Shown here one piece after another: positions 1 through 7,913 of a stretch of 64,000 nucleotides of DNA. Both the position numbers and the translations under genes were made by a program. The notes beneath the pieces were generated by a model that was not told the DNA's origin, did no database searches, and saw only the letters and a program-made list of their open reading frames with translations. The stretch comes from REEB506 sp049317545 (GTDB lineage: Bacteria; Pseudomonadota; Alphaproteobacteria; Caulobacterales; Aquidulcibacteraceae): contig JBMOIB010000002.1 in assembly GCA_049317545.1 (NCBI GenBank), forward strand, positions 1 through 64,000. The letters are read 5' to 3'. Position 1 is the stretch's first letter. The number at the start of each line of letters is the position of its first letter.

Positions 1-553
1 CGCCAAGGTCGCGCGCGTCGGCGAACGGCGCGATGCGCGCGCTCGCGCCGCCGGTCTGCGCGAGCTCGGCGTCGAGCAGCGCAGCGCGCAGCTCGGTCAA
101 GGTGGCGCCGCCGAACATTGCGCCCACGAACAATCCGTCCGGTCGCAGCGCCCGCCGGACCTGAACCAGCGCGCCGGGCAGGTCGTTCACCCAATGGAGG
201 GCGAGAAGGCTGACGACGAGGTCGAATTCACCTTCAACGATAGGCAGATGCTCCGGGTCCGCAACGATCCCGCCGTCCGCCCAGGTCGGGACCCAGTCCA
301 TTGCGATGACATCGCCGACCTTGGCGGCCGCATCCGGCGTCGCCGCGAGGGCGGCGCGGAAGGCCGCTCCACCACCCAGAACGAGCGTCCGCGCAAAGCT
401 TCGATTGACGCCGGCCAGGCGCTCGCAAACATCGTCTGCAGCGCGCTGTGCAAGGAAATGGGCGCCGTCGCCGGCGCGCGCAGCGCGCGCGCGGTGCAGG
501 CGCACAAGCCGGGGATCGAAGGGTCGGTGCGCGGAGGCTGAGGCTGATGTCAT
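1..553 (-). CDS. SAM-dependent methyltransferase, NDUFAF5/BioC-like (partial, C-terminus outside window)
   Basis: The visible 184 codons read as a class I methyltransferase. It begins with about 10 variable residues, then FDPRLVRLHRARAA (12-25), which matches the FDR.L..RRRDRA opening of the NDUFAF5/BioC-like family. The SAM-binding region contains LVLGGGAAF (57-65), and FDLVVSLLALHWVNDLPGAL lies at 110-129. Family members in alphaproteobacteria are commonly next to comF, as here. The mitochondrial relative acts in complex I assembly, but the bacterial substrate is not established. The ATG chosen at 553 overlaps head-to-head with the comF start at 547. The gene continues past the left edge of the window, so its length cannot be judged. 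Confidence 0.85.
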   Translation of the reverse strand, partial: MTSASASAHRPFDPRLVRLHRARAARAGDGAHFLAQRAADDVCERLAGVNRSFARTLVLGGGAAFRAALAATPDAAAKVGDVIAMDWVPTWADGGIVADPEHLPIVEGEFDLVVSLLALHWVNDLPGALVQVRRALRPDGLFVGAMFGGATLTELRAALLDAELAQTGGASARIAPFADARDLG

Positions 554-1329
554 CGAATGGGACCGGTGTTCGATATGGCGCGGTTCGCGCGGCGCGCAAA
601 CTGGCCGGCGCCGCGGTCGATCTTGTCTGGCCGCCGCGATCTCTGCTTTCTGAGGCCGTGCTCGATGCGCCGGGACGGATCGAGCCTACGCTTTGGCGGG
701 AGTTGCGGTTCCTCGGGCCGCCGTGGTGCGCCCGCTGCGGTTACCCGTTCGACGCCGAAGCGCCGCCAGACGCCATGTGCGGCGCTTGCGCTGTAGACCC
801 TCCGCATTTCGACGCCGCGCGCGCTGCGCTCGCCTATGACGACCACGCCCGCCGCCTAGTGCTCGATCTGAAGCGCCACGGCCGGCGGGACGGACTTCCC
901 ACATTTGCAAGCTGGATGTGCGCGGCCGCCGGCGAGCAGATCGCCGAGGCGGACGTCTTGGTCCCCACGCCGCTGCACTGGACCCGCCTCGTCCAGCGGA
1001 CGTTCAACCAGGCGGCCTGGCTGGCCCAGGCGGTCGGTCGGGCCAGCGGCAGGCCGGTGGGGCTCGACCTCCTCGACAGGCCGCGAATGCGGCGCAGCCA
1101 GGCGGGACTTACGGCCGATCAGCGTTGGCGCAACGCGGCCGGCGCCTATGCCGTCCCCGACGCCAAGCAGGCGCAGGTCGCGGGAAAGCGGGTCGTTCTG
1201 GTTGACGACGTCTTCACCACCGGCGCCACATTGGCGGCTTGCGCGCTGGCGCTGCGCAGGGCTGGGGCCGTCGAAATCAACGCGGTGACGCTGGCGCGCG
1301 TTGTGCGCCCAGTCGACGTCGCTATATGA
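547..1329 (+). CDS. comF: ComF family protein (phosphoribosyltransferase-like, competence-type)
   Basis: The 260-residue protein has an N-terminal zinc-ribbon-like pair of cysteine motifs (Cys61, Cys64, Cys78, Cys81). A type I phosphoribosyltransferase fold follows, with the PRPP-binding signature VLVDDVFTTGAT near residues 217-228. ComF proteins support uptake or processing of transforming DNA in competent bacteria; in this lineage the role is often untested. ATG 547 is preceded by GGAGG nine bases upstream. It begins a plus-strand series with grxC, a nitrilase, DUF1178 and a lipoprotein. Its first bases overlap the start of the divergent methyltransferase. Confidence 0.9.
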   Translation: MSSNGTGVRYGAVRAARKLAGAAVDLVWPPRSLLSEAVLDAPGRIEPTLWRELRFLGPPWCARCGYPFDAEAPPDAMCGACAVDPPHFDAARAALAYDDHARRLVLDLKRHGRRDGLPTFASWMCAAAGEQIAEADVLVPTPLHWTRLVQRTFNQAAWLAQAVGRASGRPVGLDLLDRPRMRRSQAGLTADQRWRNAAGAYAVPDAKQAQVAGKRVVLVDDVFTTGATLAACALALRRAGAVEINAVTLARVVRPVDVAI

Positions 1330-1348
1330 CATTTTGCTGGAGGCGCTG

Positions 1349-1606
1349 ATGGCGGAAGTCACAATCTACACAAAGCCTTTTTGTCCGTATTGCGATCGCG
1401 CTTTGGCGCTTTTGGAACGCAAGGGCGCCAAGGTGACGGAATACGTGGCCGCAATGGACCCGGACCGGAAGGCCGAAATGATCCAGCGTTCCGGCCGTTC
1501 GACCTATCCGCAGATCTTCATCGGCGGGCGCCATGTCGGCGGCTGCGACGACCTGCACGCGCTCGACGCCGCCGGCGGACTCGATCCGCTGCTGAAGGCC
1601 GGTTGA
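1349..1606 (+). CDS. grxC: Glutaredoxin 3
   Basis: An 85-residue, single-domain dithiol glutaredoxin. The redox-active CPYC motif is at residues 12-15 after the first beta strand (YTKPF). The cis-proline segment STYPQIFI and the GG(C/S)DD glutathione-binding motif follow in the usual places. It reduces protein disulfides and ribonucleotide reductase at the expense of glutathione in the cytoplasm. The start at 1349 gives the normal family length; an upstream in-frame start would add a meaningless extension overlapping the end of comF. The stop overlaps the ATG of the next gene, indicating co-translation. Confidence 0.95.
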   Translation: MAEVTIYTKPFCPYCDRALALLERKGAKVTEYVAAMDPDRKAEMIQRSGRSTYPQIFIGGRHVGGCDDLHALDAAGGLDPLLKAG

Positions 1607-2442
1607 TGGCCCGCCCGGTCCGCGTCGCGCTTATTCAAATGCGGTCCGGGGTCGAGGCGGGCGCCAACCGCGCCGCAGCGACTCCCCTGGTGCGCGAGGC
1701 CGCCGCCGCCGGCGCGCGTCTCATTTGCACGCCGGAGAACACGACCCGGATGGACCGCAATCGGGCCCGCCTGCGCGAGGCTGTCGGTCCCGAGGCGGGC
1801 GACCCGGAGATCAAAGCCTGGGCCGCGGTCGCGCGCGAGCATGGCGTGTTCCTTCTGCTCGGCTCGACGGCGGTGACTGCCGATGAGGGCCGCGTGTTCA
1901 ACCGCTCGCTGATGTTTGATCCAAACGGCAAGACCTGCGCGCGCTACGACAAGATTAATCTGTTCGACGTCACCCTCGGCGGAACGGAGACCTACCGCGA
2001 GAGCGACGGCGTTGCGCCCGGCAGTCAGGCGGTGGTCGTGGACGGACCCATGGGCGCCAAGATCGGTCTGTCGATCTGCTACGATTTGCGGTTCGCGGAC
2101 CTCTACCGCGCGCTCGCCGTCGCCGGCGCCGAGATTCTTACAGTGCCTGCCGCCTTCACACGCCCGACGGGCGAGGCGCATTGGGAGGTGTTGTTGCGGG
2201 CCCGCGCGATTGAGACCGGCGCCTTCGTCCTCGCCCCGGCCCAGGGCGGGCAGCACGACGACGGCCGCGGCACCTGGGGCCATTCCATGATCATCGATCC
2301 CTGGGGCGCGGTCGTTGCGCAGCTCGACCACGACGAGCCGGGCGTTCTGATCGCGGATCTCGACCTCGATCGCGTCGCCGAAGCGCGCGCCAAAATCCCC
2401 GCATGGCGCGGCGGCCGCGCCTTCGAAGGGCCGGCCGGATGA
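1606..2442 (+). CDS. Carbon-nitrogen hydrolase (Nit/nitrilase superfamily, Nit1/Nit2-like amidase)
   Basis: The 278-residue protein has the complete nitrilase catalytic triad: Glu44 in CTPENTT, Lys115 in RYDKINLFD and the nucleophile Cys157 in LSICYDLRF. The motif YDKINLFDV is typical of the Nit1/Nit2 branch. Members of that branch hydrolyse deaminated glutathione or omega-amides such as alpha-ketoglutaramate. Location after a glutaredoxin fits a glutathione-repair amidase, but this is inference from context. The ATG overlaps the grxC stop by one base and the gene ends in a 4-nt overlap with the DUF1178 gene. Confidence 0.9.
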   Translation: MARPVRVALIQMRSGVEAGANRAAATPLVREAAAAGARLICTPENTTRMDRNRARLREAVGPEAGDPEIKAWAAVAREHGVFLLLGSTAVTADEGRVFNRSLMFDPNGKTCARYDKINLFDVTLGGTETYRESDGVAPGSQAVVVDGPMGAKIGLSICYDLRFADLYRALAVAGAEILTVPAAFTRPTGEAHWEVLLRARAIETGAFVLAPAQGGQHDDGRGTWGHSMIIDPWGAVVAQLDHDEPGVLIADLDLDRVAEARAKIPAWRGGRAFEGPAG

Positions 2443-2861
2443 TCCGCTATGCTTTGATTTGCGACGCCGAGGATGAATTCGAGGCTTGGTTCTCCTCCAG
2501 CGCCGATTTCGACGTGCAGGTCGCGCGTGACTTGGTCGAGTGCCCCGTTTGCGGCTCAAAGCAGGTCCGCAAGGCGCCGATGGCTCCGGCCGTCGCGCGC
2601 TCTCGCGAAGCGCCGAGCCCGGAGCAAGTCCGTCGCGCCGTCGCCCAGGCGATCAAGTCCCATATCCGCGAGTCCTGCGAATACGTGGGGGAACGCTTCG
2701 CGGAGGAGGCGCGCCGGCTTCACGAGAGCGACATCGTTTCGGACAAGCCCATCTGGGGTGAGGCGAGCCCTCAGGAGGCGCGGGCGCTGCTCGAGGACGG
2801 CGTGCCGGTCGCGCCGCTGCCGGCGGAATTCGCGCCGGAACCTCCTCGAAAGCTCAATTGA
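2439..2861 (+). CDS. DUF1178 family protein
   Basis: A 140-residue member of the alphaproteobacterial and betaproteobacterial DUF1178 family. It opens with MIRYALICD and contains a single CPVC motif (Cys35, Cys38) that resembles half of a zinc ribbon. The C-terminal third holds the family segment around DKPIWGEAS. No function has been assigned to the family. It overlaps both neighbours by a few bases, so it is translated with the nitrilase and the following lipoprotein. Confidence 0.9.
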   Translation: MIRYALICDAEDEFEAWFSSSADFDVQVARDLVECPVCGSKQVRKAPMAPAVARSREAPSPEQVRRAVAQAIKSHIRESCEYVGERFAEEARRLHESDIVSDKPIWGEASPQEARALLEDGVPVAPLPAEFAPEPPRKLN

Positions 2862-3217
2862 TGCGCTGGGCCGCGCTCGCGGGGCTTCTGGCCCTTTCCG
2901 CCTGCGCAGGCGCCGCGCCGCCGGCCGCGACCTATTCCGGCATCTACCGAACCGGATTTGAGACCCAGGCCTTCTGGCCCGCGACGGGCGGCGGCCCCTA
3001 TTGGGTCGAGGGCGAAACGCGCGCGATGAAGGATCTCGACGCCGCGGTGCGCAAGCACAATGGCGGCTCGCCCTGGGGCGGCGTGCGCGTGGAAGTGCGC
3101 GGCGTGTTGAGCGCGCCGGGCAAATATGGACATGTCGCCGCGTACGAGCGCCTTTTGCGGGTCAAACGGGTGGTCAAGTCCGGCCCGGCTGACGACGACG
3201 CCGGCCCCCGAGGATAA
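2861..3217 (+). CDS. Small putative lipoprotein of unknown function
   Basis: A 118-residue protein with a short hydrophobic signal ending in the lipobox LSAC (Cys15), suggesting an outer- or inner-membrane lipoprotein. The mature part contains two conserved-looking stretches, YWVEG near residue 47 and GVLSAPGKYGHVAAYER near 86-102. The second resembles a small beta-barrel strand-turn seen in similar alphaproteobacterial lipoproteins. I do not recognise the family. ATG 2861 overlaps the DUF1178 stop codon by one base; a TTG three bases earlier is the only near alternative. Confidence 0.75.
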   Translation: MRWAALAGLLALSACAGAAPPAATYSGIYRTGFETQAFWPATGGGPYWVEGETRAMKDLDAAVRKHNGGSPWGGVRVEVRGVLSAPGKYGHVAAYERLLRVKRVVKSGPADDDAGPRG

Positions 3218-3231
3218 GCGGCTGCCTCTAT

Positions 3232-3335
3232 CCTCGTGATCCCGCGGCGCGCGTCTGCGCCGGTCCGGGACCTCGTTGAGGATGAACCTCGGAACAAGGT
3301 TCCCACTCTCGCTGCGCGCGGCGGGGATGACGAGG
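3232..3335. repeat. Imperfect palindromic intergenic element with terminal inverted repeats
   Basis: The element starts CCTCGTGATCCCGC (3232-3245) and ends GCGGGGATGACGAGG (3321-3335), near-complementary ends differing by one mismatch and one extra base. Inner segments rich in GCGCGC and GGGACC/GGGAACC also pair roughly. It fills most of the gap between the convergent lipoprotein gene and ubiG. The layout resembles dispersed palindromic units of alphaproteobacteria and could act as a bidirectional terminator. Copy number cannot be judged from one window. Confidence 0.55.
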
Positions 3336-3369
3336 CGCGGCGGGCAGCCGCGCGAACAGGGCTGCTCGC

Positions 3370-4116
3370 CTATGCAGTTTTCTTTGCGGTCATGATGTAA
3401 TTCATGGCCACGTCATCGCCGGCCGACCAGATCCTCGTCAGAAGATTGAACGCCAGGCCAATGGCGGGCGAAGGTTCAAGCCCAGCGCTCTCGAGCGCCG
3501 CGCTCAGCTCCACGGGCGTGATGAGCTTCTCGTAATGGTGCGACCCCTCCGGCAGCCAGCGCAGGACTTTCTCGGCGGCGAAGATCGCCAGGGCGCGCGC
3601 CTGCGGCGTGCGGTTGATTGTCGATAGGACAACGAGGCCGCCGGGCTTGGCCAGGGCTGAAACGGCGCCCAGGAACACGGCGACGTCGGCCACGTGCTCG
3701 ACGATTTCCAGCGCCAGGACGACGTCGAAGCTGGCCGGACGCTCGGCGGCGAGATCCTCTGCGAAGCCCTGGCGATAGGAGATCGCAAGGCCCTGGCCGG
3801 CGGCATGCGCCTTGGCGGCCTTGATCGTTTCCTCGGCGGCGTCTAGGCCGGTGACCTGCCCGCCCAGGCGCGCCATCGGTTCGGTCACGAGGCCGCCGCC
3901 GCAGCCGACATCGACGATCTCGAGCCCCGCGAGCGCGCGTCGTCCGCCCTGCGGACGGCCAAAATGGGTCAGGATCGCATCGCGGATCACTTCGATCCGT
4001 TTGGGGTTCATCCTGTGCAGAGGGGCGAACGGGCCGTCCGGCGCCCACCATTGGTCGGCGATCCTGGCGAACTTCTCGACCTCTTCGGGGTCAAGGCTTG
4101 GCGCGGCGTTGGTCAT
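3370..4116 (-). CDS. ubiG: Ubiquinone biosynthesis O-methyltransferase UbiG
   Basis: The 248-residue protein shows the SAM-binding motif VDVGCGGGL at about 68-76 and the UbiG/COQ3 N-terminal block FARIADQWWAPDGPFAPLH with N-P-K-R following. UbiG carries out both O-methylations in ubiquinone synthesis at the inner membrane. ATG 4116 gives MTNAAPSLDPEEVEKF, the typical start for the family. A longer in-frame extension upstream is basic, low-complexity and overlaps the lysC promoter region. It is divergent from lysC, a common alphaproteobacterial arrangement. Confidence 0.95.
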   Translation of the reverse strand: MTNAAPSLDPEEVEKFARIADQWWAPDGPFAPLHRMNPKRIEVIRDAILTHFGRPQGGRRALAGLEIVDVGCGGGLVTEPMARLGGQVTGLDAAEETIKAAKAHAAGQGLAISYRQGFAEDLAAERPASFDVVLALEIVEHVADVAVFLGAVSALAKPGGLVVLSTINRTPQARALAIFAAEKVLRWLPEGSHHYEKLITPVELSAALESAGLEPSPAIGLAFNLLTRIWSAGDDVAMNYIMTAKKTA

Positions 4117-4194
4117 GTCGCGGACAATGGCTGCCGCTGGCCGCCGGTCAAGCCGGTGGCGGGGCCGGGGCGGCGCGTGATAGAGCCGCGGGCG

Positions 4195-4219
4195 CCGGCG
4201 CCTGTCTCGCAGGCGCCGG
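4195..4219. other. Perfect 10-bp stem hairpin in the ubiG-lysC divergent region
   Basis: CCGGCGCCTG (4195-4204) and CAGGCGCCGG (4210-4219) are exact complements separated by TCTCG. No run of T follows on either strand, so it is not a classical terminator. It lies about 68 bp before the lysC start and could be in its 5' leader or be an operator for a dimeric regulator. Confidence 0.5.
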
Positions 4220-4286
4220 GCTGGACAAACTCCCGCGCACGGCGCAGCGGGCTCGAACACGAGAACGGAAAGCGGACATTCGAGAC

Positions 4287-5537
4287 ATGTCGCGGTTGGT
4301 GATGAAGTTTGGCGGAACCTCGGTCGGCGATGTCGACCGTATACGCCGCGTGGCCCGCATTGTGGCCGCGGAACGCAAGCCCGGACGCGGGCTGGCGGTG
4401 GTCGTGTCGGCGATGTCCGGCGAGACGGATAAGCTCGTCAAGCTGGCGCGCGACGCCGGCGGCGGTCTCGCCGACCAGGGCGCGGGGTTCGACGACGAGT
4501 ACGATGTCGTCGTGTCGACCGGCGAACAGGTGACGACGGGGCTGTTGGCGCTTGCGCTGCGCGCTCAGGGCGTGCCCGCGCGCTCTTGGCAGAATTGGCA
4601 GATCCCGATCACGTCCGACGCCGCGCATAGCAAAGCGCGCATCGACGTGATCTCCGACGCCCAGCTCGGCGCGTCGATCGACGCCGGCGAGGTGGCGATC
4701 ATCCCGGGGTTCCAGGGCATTACTGCAGGCGGCCGCGTCACGACGCTTGGACGCGGCGGCTCGGACACTTCGGCGGTGGCAATCGCGGCGGCCTTGGGCG
4801 CCGAGCGCTGCGACATTTATACGGACGTGGACGGCGTCTATACGACCGACCCGCGCATCGTCGCGAAAGCGCAAAGGCTGGACAAGATCAGCTACGAGGA
4901 AATGCTCGAGATGGCTTCGCTCGGCGCCAAGGTGCTGCAGACGCGGTCGGTCGAGCTCGCCATGGCGCAGCGCGTGCCGGTGCGCGTGCTGTCGAGCTTC
5001 GTCGAGCCCGGCGACGACAATCCGGGAACTCTTGTATGCGGTGAGGACGAGATCGTGGAAAAGCAAATCGTGTCCGGCGTCGCCTATTCGCGCGACGAAG
5101 CGAAAGTGAGCCTGCTTGGAATCGCCGATGCGCCGGGCGTGGCGGCGCAAATTTTCGGCCGCCTCGCGGACGCCAACATCAACGTCGACATGATCGTCCA
5201 GAGCGCCGCCCGCACTGAGGGCCGCCAGAACATCGTCTTCACCTGCCCGGATCGCGATGCGCCGCGGGCCAAGGAAAACCTCCAATTGCTCGGCGAGGCG
5301 ATCCATCTCGAAGAGATCCAGATCCGTCGCGACGTGGCGAAGGTCTCGGTGATCGGCATCGGCATGCGCAGCCAGGTTGGCGTCGCGCGCACGATGTTTG
5401 CGGCGTTGGCGGCGAAATCCATCAACATCGAGGCGATCGCGACGTCCGAGATCAAGATTTCCGTGCTGATCGACGCCCAGTACACCGAGCTCGCCGTGCG
5501 TGCGCTGCATACGGCGTACGGATTGGACGCGGCATGA
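4287..5537 (+). CDS. lysC: Aspartate kinase
   Basis: The 416-residue enzyme phosphorylates aspartate, the first step toward lysine, threonine, methionine and diaminopimelate. KFGGTSVGD at residues 7-15 is the kinase signature. The C-terminal 150 residues carry two ACT domains (start near GVAYSRDEAKVSLLGI), the site of lysine and threonine feedback. ATG 4287 gives MSRLVMKFGG; ATG 4302 is a shorter alternative. ptsP follows 13 bases after the stop, matching the conserved alphaproteobacterial lysC-ptsP order. Confidence 0.96.
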   Translation: MSRLVMKFGGTSVGDVDRIRRVARIVAAERKPGRGLAVVVSAMSGETDKLVKLARDAGGGLADQGAGFDDEYDVVVSTGEQVTTGLLALALRAQGVPARSWQNWQIPITSDAAHSKARIDVISDAQLGASIDAGEVAIIPGFQGITAGGRVTTLGRGGSDTSAVAIAAALGAERCDIYTDVDGVYTTDPRIVAKAQRLDKISYEEMLEMASLGAKVLQTRSVELAMAQRVPVRVLSSFVEPGDDNPGTLVCGEDEIVEKQIVSGVAYSRDEAKVSLLGIADAPGVAAQIFGRLADANINVDMIVQSAARTEGRQNIVFTCPDRDAPRAKENLQLLGEAIHLEEIQIRRDVAKVSVIGIGMRSQVGVARTMFAALAAKSINIEAIATSEIKISVLIDAQYTELAVRALHTAYGLDAA

Positions 5538-5550
5538 ACGGATCCGGCGC

Positions 5551-7821
5551 GTGAGTCCGTCGGGTATCCAAGGGGGCGGCGGCTCGCGCCTGATCCTGCG
5601 CAAACTGCGCGAGATCATGGCCGCCGCCGGCGATGCGCAGGCGCGCCTCGACGCCCTCGTGCGCATGATTGCGGCGGCGATGGTCGCCGACGTCTGCTCG
5701 ATCTATCTCAAGCGCGGCGAAATCCATGAATTGTTCGCCACAGAAGGCCTCAAGGCAGACGCCGTACACCGCACGCGCCTGAAGCCGGGCGAGGGCCTCG
5801 TCGGCCTCGTGAGTGAAAACGCGCGGCCGCTCAATCTGGCGGATGCGCCGGCCCATCCGCGGTTCAGCTATCGTCCGGAAACCGGCGAAGATCCCTACAA
5901 CGCCTTCCTCGGCGTTCCGATCGTGCGGTCTGAGCGCGTGTTCGGCGTGCTCGTCGTGCAGAACCGCGTCTCGAAACTCTACGGCGACGACGAGGTCGAA
6001 GCGCTTCAGACCGTCGCCATGGTGCTCGCCGAGATGGTCGCCGCAGGCGGCTTCGGCGACCTGTCCGGCCTCGCCGACGTCGAAATCCGCCCGAGCCGAC
6101 CCGAGCGTCTCGTGGGGCGTGCATTCAGCGAGGGGCTGGCCGTCGGCGCCGTCGTTCTGCACGAGCCGCACGCGCCGATTGGACGGATGATCGCCGACGA
6201 TCCGGCGCGCGAGGAAAAGCGGCTCGAGGAGGCGCTCGCCGTCATACGCGCCGACCTCCAGGCCATGGTCGACGGCGATCCCGGGCGGCTTTCGGGCGTC
6301 TCGCGGGACGTGCTCGAAACTTTCGCCCTGCTCGCCCAGGACCGTGCCTGGGAAGGCCGTCTGCGCGACGGCGTGCGGGCGGGCCTTTCCGCAGAGGCTG
6401 CGGTCGAGCGGGCGCGGCAGGATCACCGCGCCAAGATGCAGGCGGCCCGAGATCCCTATCTCCGCGAGCGGCTGCACGACCTCGAGGATCTCGACAATCG
6501 CCTGCTGCGTGCTCTCGGCAAGGCCGAAAAACTTGGGGCCCAGCCGATGCCCGATGACGCGATCCTGGTCGCGCGCGATCTGGGGCCGGCCGAACTGCTC
6601 GAGTATCCGCACGGCCGTCTGCGCGGGTTGGCGCTGGAAGAGGGCGGGCAATCCTCGCACGCCGCGATCGTCGCCCGCGCGCTTGGCATTCCCATGGTCG
6701 GCCGGACGCCGGCGCTGGTTTCGCGCGTCGAGCCGGGAGATCGGATCATCGTCGACGCCGAACGCGGTGAGGTGCATTTGCGGCCCAGCGACGACGTCGT
6801 CAGGGCCTATGACCAGCGCATCGCACTGCGGTCTGCGCGGGCGCAGGAATTCGCCCGTCTGCGCGACGTGCCCGCCGAGACTAAGGACGGACGCAAGATC
6901 GAGCTTTTGCTCAACGCAGGATTGGCGCTCGACGTTCAGCACCTGGCCGACGCCGGGGCGGCGGGGATCGGCCTGTTTCGCACCGAGTTCCAGTTCATGG
7001 TGTCGGAGACGTTGCCGCGCTTGGAGGCTCAGACCCGCCTCTATCGCGAGGTGCTGGAACAGGCTGGCGACAAGCCAGTCACCTTCCGGACGCTCGATCT
7101 CGGCGGCGACAAGGTGCTCCCCTACATGGTCGCCGAGCGGGAAGAGAACCCCGCCCTGGGCTGGCGCGCTTTGCGCATCGGCCTCGATAGACCGGCGCTG
7201 CTTCGCTACCAGGTGCGGGCCCTGATCGCCGCCGCCGAAGGGCGTGCGCTCAGGATGATGTTCCCGCTCGTCACCACGATCGAGGAGTTCGACGCCGCCG
7301 TCGCCTTGACCGAGCGGGAAATGGCCTGGGCGCGCAAGCGCGGCGCCAAGGGTCCCAAGAGCCTCGACATCGGCGTCATGCTCGAGGCCCCGGCGCTCGC
7401 TTACGCGATCGACGGGCTGAAGGGCCGGGCGGCCTTTGTGTCGATCGGCACCAACGACCTGATGCAGTATTTCTTCGCAGCGGATCGCAACAATCCGCGC
7501 GTTGGAGACCGCTACGACCTCCTCAGTCCGCCTGCGTTAAGGTTCCTGCGCGAGATACGATTGGCCTGCGCTGCGGCTGGGCTGCCCTTGTCGATCTGCG
7601 GCGAGGCGGCCGGGCGGCCACTCGAGGCGATGGCGCTGGTCGCACTCGGGTTCGACAGGCTGTCGATGCCGGCCTCAGGCGTCGGTCCGGCCAAGCGGAT
7701 GATTCGCTCTCTCGACGCCGGCGACTGCGCTCGGATTCTCGAGCCGCTTCTGCTGTTAACGAAAAGTTCCATCCGAACAGAGCTTTCCGCTTACGCTGCA
7801 ACGCAAAAAGTCGCGCTTTAG
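5551..7821 (+). CDS. ptsP: Phosphoenolpyruvate-protein phosphotransferase EI-Ntr
   Basis: The 756-residue protein has an N-terminal GAF domain (about 20-150) and then the full enzyme I architecture. The phosphohistidine is His370 in GGQSSHAAIVAR. The PEP-binding barrel contains LFRTEFQFM and GTNDLMQYF, with catalytic Cys683 in ICGEAAG. EI-Ntr starts the nitrogen phosphotransfer chain to NPr and EIIA-Ntr, using the GAF domain to sense glutamine or alpha-ketoglutarate. The GTG at 5551 is the best start: it lies 13 nt after lysC and gives MSPSGIQGGGG before LILRKLREIM. No NPr or EIIA gene is in the window. Confidence 0.95.
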   Translation: MSPSGIQGGGGSRLILRKLREIMAAAGDAQARLDALVRMIAAAMVADVCSIYLKRGEIHELFATEGLKADAVHRTRLKPGEGLVGLVSENARPLNLADAPAHPRFSYRPETGEDPYNAFLGVPIVRSERVFGVLVVQNRVSKLYGDDEVEALQTVAMVLAEMVAAGGFGDLSGLADVEIRPSRPERLVGRAFSEGLAVGAVVLHEPHAPIGRMIADDPAREEKRLEEALAVIRADLQAMVDGDPGRLSGVSRDVLETFALLAQDRAWEGRLRDGVRAGLSAEAAVERARQDHRAKMQAARDPYLRERLHDLEDLDNRLLRALGKAEKLGAQPMPDDAILVARDLGPAELLEYPHGRLRGLALEEGGQSSHAAIVARALGIPMVGRTPALVSRVEPGDRIIVDAERGEVHLRPSDDVVRAYDQRIALRSARAQEFARLRDVPAETKDGRKIELLLNAGLALDVQHLADAGAAGIGLFRTEFQFMVSETLPRLEAQTRLYREVLEQAGDKPVTFRTLDLGGDKVLPYMVAEREENPALGWRALRIGLDRPALLRYQVRALIAAAEGRALRMMFPLVTTIEEFDAAVALTEREMAWARKRGAKGPKSLDIGVMLEAPALAYAIDGLKGRAAFVSIGTNDLMQYFFAADRNNPRVGDRYDLLSPPALRFLREIRLACAAAGLPLSICGEAAGRPLEAMALVALGFDRLSMPASGVGPAKRMIRSLDAGDCARILEPLLLLTKSSIRTELSAYAATQKVAL

Positions 7822-7913
7822 GGCGTTGATGAACAGGGGCGGATCGAGGTACTCTCACGTCTCGCGGCAAGCCTTGATCGTCCGTTCACGAGCCGCTGGT
7901 ATCGTGCCACCCC

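Noticed and set aside
4113..5666. A 517-codon frame antisense to lysC, and similar long antisense frames over ptsP, the hybrid kinase and pgi
   Set aside because: Arg/His-rich compositional shadows of real genes with no domain or ribosome site.
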